Of a DNA stretch of 64,000 nt, positions 48,601 to 52,886 are shown piece by piece. The notes below the pieces were generated by a model. It saw only the letters and a list, made by a program, of their open reading frames with translations, made no database searches and was not told the origin of the DNA. Made by a program: the position numbers and the translations under genes. How positions within the stretch are numbered: position 1 is the stretch's first letter; each line of letters opens with the position of its first letter. Source of the stretch: Ornithodoros turicata (lineage: Eukaryota > Arthropoda > Arachnida > Ixodida > Argasidae); NCBI RefSeq assembly GCF_037126465.1, contig NC_088201.1:81310273-81374272 (forward strand), given 5' to 3'.

Positions 48601-51327
48601 GCTGGTTTCGAGTAGTTCCATTTGCAGACGAGTATGGCATCTAATATCACTTTTCTCTACAAAACAAGTCCTTCGGTAGTTCACATTTTCCCCTGAGACT
48701 GAAATCGACCTTTGTACAGAGGAAGACGTGTCAGTGGGAAGCATATCTTAAAGTAGCAGCGGGGTGACATTTAACATGGCTCGAACCCCTTTCATGCGTC
48801 AAGCTGTCGATCAGGAGCGACCATGCAAAAAAATGTCGCTCTGCGATGTATTTTCACTGTACAATCAAATTTACGAAAACAGTCTGAGAAAGCATCCGCG
48901 GACGGCAGACACGATGCTCGAGTAACGTAGCAAAGCCCCTTGCCTTTTTTCTTTGTTTCCTTCACCTCAGCTCACGGGGCGCTTGTACCTGCTTGAGCTA
49001 TGCCGCTGCAGGTCACAAGTCACGTGCCCGGGGACCACGTTACGTCACGACGATATCTCGTTCTCCGATACATTTTTTTCCGATACATTTTTTTTTTTGT
49101 GCGGAACAGAGGACCTCGCGCGCGATCACCTCACTCATAGGTCACCTCATAGGTCACAGATAGGTCACCTCACTCATTTTATTCGTTTCAGCACATGCCG
49201 CAGCGAAAGAAAAAAAAAGGGGGGGGGGGAGGGTCACCGCAGTGGTCATTTGAGTAAGCATTGCAGTTGGCGACTCGCAGTCGCATTGTCCATGTGATGA
49301 CTACCTTCTTGCTCTATTACATTCAAGGGTGTTTTTTCACCTTCTTGCCACGTGACCAGTGAAACCCAATCCATTTTGAACGCCGAGTGATTCAAAAATT
49401 TTTACTCGCAACCCGTGAGTAATTTTCGAATTTCTACAACAATTTCTACAGCAACTGCAACACGAGCTGGCCAAACGTTACGAGCTGCCATTGACTAAGC
49501 CAATGGAGCCGCATACATTACTCAACAGTTACGTCGTCTGTGTGTATCGTATGCCTTCCGTTGGCCAAGTAGAGCCACCAACCATGGAAACTTAACCACA
49601 CGAGTAGTTGGGTCAGATTAACTAGTGCCACATATTAATTTCAAACAGAGAGCTCTACTTCTAGAAGACTCGTAGATAGAATGTGTCCTTACACATCCGC
49701 TGTCTTCGCCATGACTGTATCCGAGGTAAGGCAGCCAGCGAAGAAAACTGCGTCGATGAGTTTTGCCGCCCAATCTCTCTCGCACACCAGTTGGAACTGA
49801 AACATAATTTGTTAGATTCAGAAGACGACCAGAAATGGGAACGGCATTTACAGGACACCCAGTGGTGCTCTGTGTCTTGGTCTGCTCCCGTCACCCCTTG
49901 TAGTGCTTGCTTTCGACTATTCAAAGGATGGGCACCTAAGACGTTGCCCATTTCGTTTACACCACTATTTGAAGAGACATTCTGGACATAAACCAAGCCC
50001 TGTCATGTGCTGCTTCATGATGCTCAGCATCACCGTTCAAAATATTTCAAGAAAATTCGTAGCATATCATGATAATTGAACTTATGATCCCGTGACGTCG
50101 CTGTCAATGAAGCCATCAGTCAAGCCACTGATTCGTTACAAAGCGTGCTGATTACGTTCTATGCTATCTCTTTTCAGTCCTCAAATTGCGCAAAGGACGC
50201 TTTGAGTGTCGTTTAGGTCAGATGTATTTTATGGAACATGCAGTTGAAGTGAGCGCGTATTATTTTAGCGGAATCTGGATGCTCGATTCTTCCGATTCCA
50301 AGCTTTCATTGCAGACAAGAATAATTGTACAGAAGTTCTGTTATTGCAATTGAAGCAAACAGAATGCGGGATCTGCAACAATAGCTCGCGTAGTGTTCAT
50401 GCGTAAACGTGCTACAAAATCATATCTTTACATGCCTACAAAAATAGTAGTCGTAGTGCTGAAAGATGAAATGAAAATGTGATTGTCCCTTCTATGTTGT
50501 TCCAGCCTCAGAACATCAGTTCTCTCATAGTAGTAGTGCGATTATATTGACGCAGTCCACCCCGATTCCTATTCCACAATAGTAGCTGATGCAATCTGGT
50601 AATAGTTTCTTTGCGAGATCATTTACTTCATTACAAGCGTGTGAATTGACTCATCGTACGTACGCCAGAGAGTACTGCTTCCTTCATGGAGGCAACTATA
50701 TGATTACCAGTGCGTCTGCAGTCGATTTATGAATTAAGGTCTCGTAGCTGTGCTGAAAGATCTCATCACATGTCTCCAACATTGACAGCAAACATGCATC
50801 CTGCCACAACTTTACCGGCTCCGTCGGTCAGCTTCGAACCAGTAACCTTGGAATCGGCAGGCGGACACGTTATCAAATTATCAACCCAGGGTAGTGTACA
50901 TATTACCCTTTCATTCCATAAGAAAAGGATAACACTTAGCGCACGTACAATCACTTCATCTTACCGCAGCCCGTAAGGAGTTCTTCTTCTTGAACACCCA
51001 CTGGCTGCAGTGCACTACGGTTCCATTTGCGACTACTATGTGACATCTATTCCTTGATCCATGAGCCTGGAGGCTCATGTTCTTCCATTCTTCTTCCGAC
51101 ACGTTAACAGACCCTGCCTCCACGCACCAATAGTCCATGTCAGAGAGTAAAGGTCTCTCCACTAGAGTATGAAGCGACATCACAAAATATACCAGGGACG
51201 TAAAACGAAAGATGTGCTGTTGAAATGGACCGGAAATGCCATAGACAGCCCTTAACTCCCTCTCAAATAACGGCGATGGACTCGATGAAGGGGAACCCGC
51301 GCACTGTAACGTCTCAGTACTTGACAT
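459..51327 (-). CDS. SLC22-like major facilitator transporter, 8 of about 9 exons
   Basis: This gene is the only host locus recognised. Joined exons are complement(51327..50965, 49796..49693, 43720..43566, 39808..39640, 32465..32318, 15877..15792, 15195..14972, 646..459). The phases fit exactly at every junction and give 479 codons without a stop; SLC22 proteins usually have about 550, so the last membrane segments and C-tail are missing. Features in family order are: a large first extracellular loop with DYWC, EEWKN and CSQW; QLVC before TM2; the GR-P loop (YGRYP); R-F-x2-G in TM4; ESPRF after TM6; the A-x-N cytoplasmic helix; FGRRKP after TM8; and ELIPT-x2-R after TM10. The predicted role is plasma-membrane uptake or efflux of organic ions or carnitine-like substrates; the substrate cannot be told. 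Introns reach about 16 kb and are filled with transposons. Alternative: another MFS subfamily, but the loop and ESPR motifs favour SLC22. Confidence 0.85.
647..1355. other. Intron 7 segment, no recognised feature
   Basis: This is intronic sequence on the minus-strand gene. It holds a poly-T run at about 1202-1219 and no coding signal that I recognise. Short open frames here lack any family similarity. Confidence 0.4.
1356..2354. mobile_element. Foldback MITE, CAGGGTGTCTCAGTTAA family, copy 1
   Basis: The two ends are inverted copies: the left begins CCGGGTGTCTCAGTTAAATCC and the right ends GGATTTAACTGAGACACCCTG followed by TA. The arms are about 400 bp each around a spacer of about 200 bp. 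The same element recurs at 45761-46735 with a cleaner left end (TA|CAGGGTGTC). TA target duplication and CAGGG ends suggest a Tc1/mariner-related non-autonomous element. Open frames inside (1983-2177 and the reverse 1534-1728) are simply the two arms read in opposite directions. Confidence 0.8.
2538..6352. mobile_element. Possible DNA transposon or foldback bounded by inverted ends
   Basis: The left end (2538-2710) reads GCTGCGAAGAATGGAGGTTA, then CCACACGAGG, then GTACATTTATGCTGCAGCAT. All three recur inverted and in mirrored order at about 6245-6352. The CTGCAGCATCGCTGCT motif recurs several times inside (6185-6200, 6268-6282). The interior of about 3.5 kb includes the cysteine-rich frame at 4701. 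No target duplication was found, so the element could equally be two independent insertions of one repeat family. Confidence 0.4.
4701..5077 (+). pseudogene. Unrecognised cysteine-rich open frame (possible exon or transposon gene relic)
   Basis: Two overlapping frames together look like one disrupted coding stretch. The first (4701-4919) has CANCGKCH and WCFRCG. The second (4871-5077, another frame) has GHSVWHNRACKYAEQ. The CxxC...CxxC...H-x4-C spacing is suggestive of a zinc-binding module, but I cannot name the family. It lies inside the inverted-end interval 2538-6352, so it could be a remnant of that element's protein, or an exon of a captured gene. Stop and frame change at about 4910-4920. 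Confidence 0.3.
6746..8824 (+). pseudogene. Ty3/gypsy copy 1, pol remnant (upstream part)
   Basis: Decayed pol on the plus strand. In order: the end of the aspartic protease (PPLLGREWL, about 6860-6890); a jump that deletes most of the RT fingers and palm; an RT motif in which the catalytic Y-x-D-D is degraded to YMSD (about 7010); the RT connection (LGHMISEDG, SFLGLANYYGRF); an RNase H/tether region (7414-7818, FASRTLTEHEKNY, DHKPLQ); and integrase pieces (CPRCQLHC zinc motif, STNGLAERFIQT carrying the catalytic Glu). Frameshifts and stops occur throughout, so no active protein is possible. The C-terminus continues after the palindromic insertion at 8825-13588. Confidence 0.85.
8840..8962 (+). 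repeat. Subterminal TTTAATCC repeats, left end
   Basis: Six copies of (C)AATTTAATCCA-like units are spaced about 20-23 bp, with variable bases between. They are mirrored at 13455-13577. Regular subterminal repeats of this size are typical of transposase-binding sites in DNA transposons, though that function is inferred. Confidence 0.75.
9065..10890 (+). repeat. 107-bp satellite array, left arm (about 17 units)
   Basis: The repeated unit includes TTTCATGACTATTTTCATGA, GTGCCATGAATCGATTTTAT and GGGACTACCGCTGCTTCAAA. Near-identical frames at 9426, 9533, 9854 and 9961 show the 107-bp step. Blocks at 9533 and 9961 are 428 bp apart and at 9735 and 10270 are 535 bp apart, so multi-unit blocks have been duplicated. 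Units near 10500-10890 are more diverged. Open frames of about 75 codons here are repeat artefacts. Confidence 0.9.
10891..13345 (-). repeat. 107-bp satellite array, right arm, inverted
   Basis: This is the same satellite in reverse orientation. It is interrupted at about 11057-11586 by a LINE fragment and continues to 13345. Units next to the dyad (10891-11050 and 11590-12300) are more diverged than those near the outer end, mirroring the left arm. Confidence 0.9.
11057..11586 (+). mobile_element. 5'-truncated non-LTR retrotransposon (LINE) 3' end
   Basis: The plus-strand translation has the typical end of a LINE reverse transcriptase: LELVLNNATRFIF, then KRRYTISLLAVRRK, and finally WNDLPADVVALSDLGSF before a TGA at about 11480. 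It is followed by a short 3' region ending AAATTAAATAAAATAATG. In-frame stops show it is dead. It interrupts the right arm of the palindrome, so it inserted after the arm existed. The clade (Jockey, CR1 or L2 type) cannot be decided. Confidence 0.75.
13455..13577 (-). repeat. Subterminal TTTAATCC repeats, right end
   Basis: Mirror copy of 8840-8962: six GGATTAAATT-type units spaced 20-23 bp just inside the right terminus. Near identity to the left copy suggests recent transposition or gene conversion between arms. Confidence 0.75.
13589..13920 (+). pseudogene. Ty3/gypsy copy 1, C-terminal pol tail
   Basis: This continues the gypsy pol frame after the palindrome. The frame (13696-13920) is Ser/Pro/Glu-rich and ends with RPRYPRRERLPLQTLMLD, resembling the basic, proline-rich tail after the integrase in many Ty3/gypsy pols. 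It ends in TGA about 100 bp before the polypurine tract. Confidence 0.65.
14005..14104 (+). repeat. Polypurine tract and short 3' LTR of gypsy copy 1
   Basis: AAGGGGGAAAGG (14005-14016) is directly followed by TGTTGTGTATTAGTGG and, 88 bp later, by the inverted terminus ACACAACA (end 14104). AATAAA lies at about 14089. TGTTGTG...CACAACA ends and the adjacent polypurine tract mark an LTR. At 88 bp it is very short, so it is probably internally deleted. No 5' LTR was found. Confidence 0.7.
14105..14971. other. Intron 7 segment, no recognised feature
   Basis: Intronic sequence between gypsy copy 1 and exon 7. Short open frames (14129-14344, 14262-14498) show no family motif. Nothing else recognised. 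Confidence 0.4.
14972..15195 (-). CDS. SLC22-like gene, exon 7 (TM7-TM9 start)
   Basis: Acceptor TTATTCCCAG|G and donor AGT|GTAAGT bound 224 bp. The exon starts with one base finishing a Trp codon from exon 6 and ends with one base. The translation begins CVSTFMYYTMTV, equivalent to the W-F...YYG region at TM7, and contains FGRRKP, the second MFS loop signature between TM8 and TM9. It sits only 596 bp from exon 6. Confidence 0.85.
15196..15791. other. Intron 6
   Basis: A 596-bp intron on the minus strand. It contains a 12-bp perfect inverted repeat, CCGACTCAGCTT / AAGCTGAGTCGG (about 15428-15470), with a 20-nt loop. No gene otherwise. Confidence 0.55.
15792..15877 (-). CDS. SLC22-like gene, exon 6 (loop before TM7)
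   Basis: 86 bp encode a short segment including DVMLLNVPLRIF, matching the D-L-x3-P-x-L-R pattern just before TM7 in SLC22 proteins. It starts in phase 0 after an acceptor CGCGAG| with a poor pyrimidine tract. It ends with two bases (TG|) before GTCAAA, so exon 7 completes a Trp codon where the family has one. Both splice sites are weak, so the ends are less sure than the exon itself. Confidence 0.65.
15878..16196. other. Intron 5 segment, no recognised feature
   Basis: Intronic sequence between exon 6 and the TIR element at 16197. Nothing recognised. Confidence 0.4.
16197..16929. mobile_element. CAGGG/TA non-autonomous TIR element (733 bp)
   Basis: The ends are TA|CAGGGTGATGTTTTTTCTTTTA and TAAGGGTAAAACAACACCCTG|TA, giving imperfect TIRs of about 25 bp and a TA target duplication as in Tc1/mariner. 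An internal stretch (GAGATAGCAGAATTGGAGA) resembles the element at 42677-43449 (GAGATAGCAGAATGGGAGA), so the two belong to one superfamily. No coding capacity. Confidence 0.75.
16930..17639. other. Intron 5 segment, no recognised feature
   Basis: Intronic sequence, T-rich near 17575-17600. No motif, repeat or gene recognised. Confidence 0.4.
17640..18324 (-). pseudogene. Ty3/gypsy copy 2, integrase remnant
   Basis: On the minus strand the pol continues from 24939 after the foldback element. LHSMAHAG and LISARFVWPRM at about 18170-18300 are the H2C2 integrase zinc region (the LxHPG...RFxWPxM pattern). VQFTSAL at about 17890 is the catalytic-core DxGxQFxS region, with the Asp lost. An internal deletion joins zinc domain and core closely, and frames change repeatedly. 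It is inactive. Confidence 0.7.
18325..18332 (+). other. 8-bp target-site duplication, left
   Basis: GGTGCCAC immediately outside the left CATAGCTGGGC terminus. It is repeated exactly at 24931-24938. Both copies fall in gypsy copy 2 integrase-coding sequence. Confidence 0.9.
18365..18560 (+). repeat. Left-end minisatellite, GAGTGCACTC units
   Basis: Imperfect units of about 40-50 bp contain GAGGTCTCCTGTGAGTGCAC and TCATGAG. The core GAGTGCACTC is itself palindromic. The mirrored block is at 24640-24730, followed on the right end by a different GTGAGGGCGAGTGAGGGC series. Confidence 0.75.
18815..19225 (-). repeat. 128-bp satellite, left arm (about 3 units)
   Basis: Three units start with (TTTAAA)GGGCTGGTGTGCAC at about 18815, 18942 and 19069. 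The last flips orientation near 19170-19215. They are the reverse of the array at 23117-24269. A short GATCGCATC tandem run (19231-19262) lies at the inner edge. Confidence 0.85.
19263..22362. other. Interior of the foldback element, no recognised gene
   Basis: About 3.1 kb of unique interior. Several open frames of 60-125 codons occur (for example 20880-21257 plus and 21545-21871 minus), but none shows a transposase, RNase H-fold or other motif that I can identify. If the element ever encoded a P-type transposase, its catalytic part should be here on the minus strand. Confidence 0.45.
22363..22788 (-). pseudogene. THAP-domain-like fragment
   Basis: The minus frame has VRVCSSHF, equivalent to the C-x2-H-F that closes the C2CH zinc site of THAP domains. 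About 30 residues later comes ELKLDAVPTVF, equivalent to the conserved (A)VPT(I/V)F end of the domain. The N-terminal cysteine pair and the central Trp are not clear, and neighbouring frames (22533-22913) may hold the displaced first half, so the domain is probably broken by frameshift. THAP is the DNA-binding domain of P-element transposases and of many domesticated relatives. A plus-strand frame of 165 codons at 22426-22923 is taken to be a shadow. Confidence 0.5.
23117..24269 (+). repeat. 128-bp satellite, right arm: nine units with a 256-bp higher-order repeat
   Basis: Units begin TTTAAAGTGCACCCTGCCGG at 23117 and then every 128 bp to 24142; 9 x 128 = 1152 bp. From 23374 on, two variants alternate (CCAGTGCGACATAAAGG and CCATCGCGACATAGAGG), forming a 256-bp dimer repeated about three times almost unchanged. 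The 72-codon frames at 128-bp steps are artefacts of this array. Confidence 0.9.
24690..24912 (+). repeat. Right-end minisatellite, GTGAGGGCGAGTGAGGGC units
   Basis: About 3.5 imperfect units of about 57 bp rich in GAGGGCGAGTGAGGGC and CTTGTGAGGGTCGTGAG lie just inside the right terminus. The left terminus has only a short version (GAGGTGAGGGTGAGTGACGG), so the two ends have diverged in copy number. Confidence 0.75.
24931..24938 (+). other. 8-bp target-site duplication, right
   Basis: GGTGCCAC, identical to 18325-18332, directly after the CACCTATG terminus. Confidence 0.9.
24939..25890 (-). pseudogene. Ty3/gypsy copy 2, RT connection and RNase H remnant
   Basis: Minus-strand reading from 25890: an RT palm/thumb relic (LSDHGITL, then GITPLPSMV...FPRPT), then SKEALANATLLAHP, an RNase H start with MVDASAIAVGAVLEQ, and the FGRFIKGRQFTICTD region. 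It leads into a linker ending at the foldback insertion. Stops and frameshifts are present. The pol continues at 18324 downwards. Confidence 0.8.
25891..26306. other. Intron 5 segment
   Basis: No gene recognised. The last 8 bases (GCGTGGAG, 26299-26306) are the left target duplication of the hAT-like element that follows. Confidence 0.45.
27558..27772. mobile_element. Harbinger-like MITE (215 bp)
   Basis: The ends GGCCCGGTTTCACCAACGC and GCGTTGGTGAAACTGGGCG are flanked by TTA on both sides, the target and TIR style of PIF/Harbinger MITEs. A GCACAGTTAA tandem triplet lies inside (27697-27722). Confidence 0.75.
28365..28441 (+). mobile_element. Very short tRNA-like SINE with 13-bp target duplication
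   Basis: CACGGTCACACTA flanks the 77-bp insert on both sides (28352-28364 and 28442-28454). The insert looks like the 3' half of a tRNA: an anticodon arm CTGGA-CCGGTAA-TCCAG and a T arm GTGGG-TTCGATC-CCTAC, then a 20-nt tail. The apparent anticodon GGT would be Thr. Probably a 5'-truncated SINE rather than a gene. Confidence 0.75.
29561..30211. other. GC-rich intron 5 segment with a possible MITE
   Basis: CpG-rich stretch. CCTCAGGCTACAA at about 29853 and TGTAGCCTGAGG at about 30139 are inverted, suggesting a MITE of about 300 bp, but no target duplication is clear. No gene recognised. Confidence 0.4.
30212..30356. repeat. Near-perfect hairpin, arms about 57 bp
   Basis: The left arm (30212-30268) contains GGGCTCAGAGCAGAGATATC then ACCAACCAAGTTCCACCAAA. 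The right arm (30300-30356) is its reverse complement with about four mismatches. The loop is about 31 nt (CTGCCCTGAAGAAGAAGC...). RNA from either strand would fold into a long stem. It lies in intron 5. Confidence 0.85.
30357..31792. other. Intron 5 segment
   Basis: No gene recognised. 31108-31195 carries a fragment of the CAATTAAACATAGAA repeat that also occurs at 216-402 and 43744-43825. Confidence 0.4.
31793..32206. mobile_element. Harbinger-like MITE (414 bp)
   Basis: AGGTTGGTTCATATAGCTGC at the left and GCAGCAATGTGAACCAGCCT at the right are inverted, flanked by TAA on both sides. The inner inverted CGCTTGTGCTTGCG/CGCAAGCG continues the arms. It ends about 110 bp from host exon 5. Confidence 0.75.
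32318..32465 (-). CDS. SLC22-like gene, exon 5 (ESPR motif and cytoplasmic loop)
   Basis: Acceptor CATTCTAG|C and donor GCTAAG|GTATTC. The 148-bp exon begins with one base completing a Phe codon from exon 4 and ends in phase 0. It encodes CIDESPRFLVAM, the family's (P)ESPR(W/F)L signature after TM6, then AETVIQRAAKKNQV, matching the A-x3-L-x2-A-x2-N helix of the central loop. Confidence 0.9.
32466..32945. other. Intron 4 segment
   Basis: No gene. GCGTCAGCTGT/GCGTCAGTTGT-type motifs (32705 and 32886) recur but their nature is unclear. Confidence 0.4.
33535..35990 (+). pseudogene. MULE transposase remnant
   Basis: Fragments in order on the plus strand. The end of the left arm has LKCYYICN then SGAF/TEK, like the Cys-rich N-terminal domain. 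33966-34316 has HLTTRQYLYTTMRDYNI, RRHDDNQNSVALF and FLLVLMTGMQ, the pre-catalytic region of animal MULEs. 34511-34597 has VCIDSTHSTT, the first catalytic Asp (codon at 34523). 34620-34700 has a LSCIDFSTEDN-like piece, and 35790-35880 NLVDSFYQALF resembles the C-terminal W...N...E..H region. Stops, frame changes and a 195-bp interruption with AAAGTGTG at both sides (34308-34315 and 34511-34518) make it inactive. Confidence 0.65.
36003..37440. repeat. Secondary inverted repeat inside the MULE
   Basis: CTTCATCGGAGCGGCCCCCT at 36005 and AGGGGGCCGCTCCGATGAAG at 37398 are exact inverses. Similarity continues inwards through TCGAATAAGAAAC and GCTAGGGTGTCACTCC for about 160 bp. It may be a separate foldback MITE nested in the MULE. 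Near 36440-36501 a segment whose reverse reads CAGTGTTTCTCAAACTGTGG resembles a hAT-Charlie terminus. Confidence 0.6.
38730..39517. mobile_element. Foldback TIR element, AGAGCCGTTTATAG ends
   Basis: The left AGAGCCGTTTATAGAGAGAG and right CTCTTTCCATAAACGGCTCT are inverted. The arms of about 300-350 bp continue through GCCGAACTTGA, GACGTCACGGCTGA and CAGTTTGGCAACGAAGCC. A third copy of the terminal motif (AATGGCCAAACCCTGTCTAT) sits inside at 39178. No target duplication was found. Open frames here are arm shadows. Confidence 0.7.
39640..39808 (-). CDS. SLC22-like gene, exon 4 (TM5-TM6)
   Basis: Excellent splice sites: acceptor ACCTTTTGCAG| and donor CCTT|GTGAGT. 169 bp; it starts with two bases and ends with two. 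It encodes CEVADRKDRSLM, equivalent to the E-x5-R step after TM4, and two hydrophobic helices (ILACFLSWGIGYLAMWPIAA and LVHIIIMLPTMLLVL) matching TM5 and TM6. Confidence 0.9.
39809..42676. other. Intron 3 segment
   Basis: Contains an A/T microsatellite-like tract (40008-40112, runs of ATA and TAA), a LINE-like AATAAAG tail (about 40247) and a SINE (41387-41512). No exon or gene recognised in the rest. Confidence 0.45.
41387..41512 (-). repeat. tRNA-derived SINE, Ruka-like family, fragment
   Basis: The reverse strand reads GATCGCCTTCCACATCGAG, then GGGTTCGAATTCCGGCACCA (B box), then TGACTGGGAGTTCCCAGTGG. The order and motifs match the copies at 48002-48247, 59730-59985 and 60018-60222. The comparison with the tick SINE Ruka is from memory and only approximate. 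Confidence 0.65.
42677..43449. mobile_element. Foldback MITE, CAGGGCATTTTTTTATC family
   Basis: TA|CAGGGCATTTTTTTATC at the left and GATAAAGGAAACGCCATG|TA at the right. The arms run about 330 bp inwards (GTCGTTTTTACGATTGAGTT, AATTAGGGGATTTCGGGCAA) around a short GC-rich middle. TA duplication. Related to 16197-16929 through the GAGATAGCAGAA block. Confidence 0.8.
43566..43720 (-). CDS. SLC22-like gene, exon 3 (TM3-TM4)
   Basis: 155 bp from acceptor TTACGTGCAG| to CTAT|GCAAGT, a GC-type donor. It starts with one base finishing a Val codon from exon 2 and ends with one base. It encodes YGRYPVVSICAF, the MFS GR-P loop, and LICRFTVGFALE, the R-F-x2-G helix TM4. With the GC donor the spacing from Arg of TM4 to Glu in exon 4 is exactly that of human OCT1 as I recall it (20 residues); no GT donor gives a family-compatible join. 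Confidence 0.85.
43721..45760. other. Intron 2 segment, 5' of exon 3
   Basis: 43744-43825 is a fragment of the CAATTAAACGTAGAAGG repeat. Poly-A/T runs lie at 44244-44256 and 44338-44353. 44521-44712 has an unassigned minus frame. At 45446 TAGTGTTGCCAGATTTT resembles a hAT terminus, and CCTGGCAACCCTG at 46836 could be its partner, unproven. Confidence 0.4.
45761..46735. mobile_element. Foldback MITE, CAGGGTGTCTCAGTTAA family, copy 2
   Basis: TA|CAGGGTGTCTCAGTTAAATC on the left and GATTTAACTGAGACACTCTG|TA on the right. The arms of about 380-400 bp are the same sequence as in 1356-2354. Both copies share the internal TTCATTGGTGGATAAG / CTTATCCACCAATGAATT block. Intronic. Confidence 0.85.
46736..48001. 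other. Intron 2 segment, no recognised gene
   Basis: AT-rich. A 158-codon minus frame (47482-47958) has no family motif that I recognise and is probably chance. Confidence 0.4.
48002..48247 (+). repeat. tRNA-derived SINE, Ruka-like family
   Basis: It reads GATGATCGCCTTCCACACAG, then the B-box-like GGTTGGAATCCGGCACCTGC, then GGTTTTCCCTGGGTTTTTCG. It ends TGCTTCGCGGCCCTAACACA. About 245 bp, matching 59730-59985 along its length. Confidence 0.75.
48248..49692. other. Intron 2 segment, no recognised gene
   Basis: Contains a G-run (49217-49229) with A-run before it, and tandem TAGGTCACCTCA-like repeats (49138-49170). No exon detected. Confidence 0.4.
49693..49796 (-). CDS. SLC22-like gene, exon 2 (TM2)
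   Basis: 104 bp between acceptor TTATGTTTCAG| and donor GATGT|GTAAGG. It starts in phase 0 after exon 1 and leaves two bases. It encodes FQLVCERDW and the hydrophobic IDAVFFAGCL, equivalent to the (E)W-D-LVC-x-R then TM2 of SLC22 proteins. The predicted length from the neighbours' phases and the observed length agree. Confidence 0.85.
49797..50964. other. Intron 1
   Basis: 1,168 bp. Open frames on the plus strand (49683-49991, 50710-50976) lack motifs and overlap exon antisense. No repeat recognised. Confidence 0.5.
50965..51327 (-). CDS. SLC22-like gene, exon 1 (start, TM1, large extracellular loop)
   Basis: The ATG at 51327 has a good context (GCGCCATGT). 121 codons end exactly in phase 0 at donor GCG|GTAAGA. 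Contents: a short cytoplasmic N-terminus, ERELRAVYGISGPFQ (like the G-x-F-G-x-FQ start of SLC22 proteins), TM1 around FRFTSLVYFVMSLHTL, and an extracellular loop with DYWC, SEEEWKNMSL, two possible N-glycosylation sites (NMS, NGT) and CSQWVF. The start could be upstream if an earlier in-frame exon exists, but none is needed. Confidence 0.9.
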
Positions 51328-52160
51328 GGCGCCGAAGACTAAGCAGAACGTTCCATTCCTTTTCCTCTTCTTTCAACTATGGATAATATCAGCACGCTGT
51401 TGAGTTGCATCACTAGCATTTATATCACACATTTTATATCACTAGCGCGTCTTTTACTTTTTGTTTACTGCCATACCCAGCAAAGGTAATCAGTCCGCGT
51501 AGTCCCGAAAGAAAATTTCCCCTTGCGTTAATCATTATTTATTCGTTTTCTGTGCGACGTTTACTATCAATCGATCAATAATACTGTACCCCCTGTAATC
51601 AATACTGTACCTCCAAATTAATCAACTGTTTCCTGCCTTCGATTTAATATGGCTCGAAAACGCTGAGGAAGTTGATGCTTCTGTGAAATGAACTGCTCGA
51701 TAAACGATTTGATAAAGCTCTTGATAAGTGCATATCGATCTGCGTATTATGCAAAACAATTATGATAGCGGAAGTATTTTCTAGGGTTTTGTGTTGTGTG
51801 TGTCAGATACCCGGAAATCGAACATCCACGTGGCTAGCCGGTGGAGCGAAGGTGTCCGGTGCACACAGGTGGCAGCAGCAGCAAGGTCTGCGACTGTCGC
51901 ACCCGACAGTGGAAAAATGAGGCAACTTATATGATCTGCTTTACTTTTAAACTTTATTTGCAAAGAAAGAGCGTTCCTCCCGTTTGTTGTAGTTGCCGCT
52001 GCGCCAATAAAACACGAATCATCATCATCATCATCATCTCGTTTGTTAATACCTCGATCACGGATGAAAAGTGTCGCTGTCGTATATCCTTCCCAGCAAC
52101 AGAACAGATACCAATGGCTACGAAGGTGGATAGCTAGCAGTGCCTCATTTCTCGTTGTGA
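51328..52160. other. Upstream flank of the transporter gene
   Basis: Should hold the 5' UTR and promoter on the minus strand; no TATA box is convincing. 51830-52040 looks like the end of a repeat finishing in AATAAAACACGAATCATCATC with an (ATC)n tail (52018-52037). It then abuts the gypsy copy 3 LTR. Confidence 0.45.
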
Positions 52161-52764
52161 TGTTATAGTTTCAGTGTCTAGTCGTCTGTAGTGCTAGTTG
52201 GTCGAACACAAGCACGGTAAAGACATCCGATACCAGAAAGGTGGCCCTTCTGTCAAGCTGGGTTAAGGTCGTTGTGAAGGTATAAGGGAAACGGCCACAG
52301 GGACGCCCCTGTTTCGCCTCACAACGAGCTAACACACATTTCAGCTATGAAACGAATATGCCTAAGATAGATACTAATTACTCATATTACCACGTACCGT
52401 CTTTGGGGCGACCACACGCAACAACAACAACAGGCAACGAGGCGTCGAACGACAAGCTGGGGCCCGCGACACGTCGCGCTACATGGCAAGCGATCCTTCT
52501 GGAAGCATCTGCTCCTTCGCTCGCATCAATCTCAAGGACGGACCGACGACCATGGAGAGGCGTCTGTATTTCCTTCTCTCCACCGACGCGTGTTCTCTAC
52601 AGTGTTCACCGGCTGTGTATAAAAGCTTGTGAGCTCCCAGTCGGAGCATTCTTTTACCTTAGTTCTGTCTAAGAGCTACCGCTCTTATGCTAGCGAGCTA
52701 AGCAGCTAGAATAAAGCGTTCGCCCATTATTCGACGTCTCGCTCGTCTGTTTTCATCCCTGACA
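52160..52764 (+). repeat. 5' LTR of Ty3/gypsy copy 3 (left edge approximate)
   Basis: The right edge is set by CCCTGACA, directly before TATC and a primer-binding-site-like TGGTGAAGGTGCGG (52769). Inside are a TATA box GTATAAAAG (52617-52625) and AATAAA (52710-52715), as expected for U3-R-U5. The left edge could be TGTTATAG at about 52162 or TGTAGTGC at about 52189. The 3' LTR is outside the window, so it cannot be compared. Confidence 0.65.
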
Positions 52765-52886
52765 TATCTGGTGAAGGTGCGGGGCAATCCCTGCTCAACG
52801 GCCTGGAAGAAAACCAACGACTGAGTCGAAGACAGCGTGGTCTACCTGCGGAAATCGGCCCATTGGGACCCCCAACCCGCAAGAAG

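Noticed and set aside
52863..52886. Gag start at 52863
   Set aside because: That codon is TTG; the first ATG in frame is at 52887.
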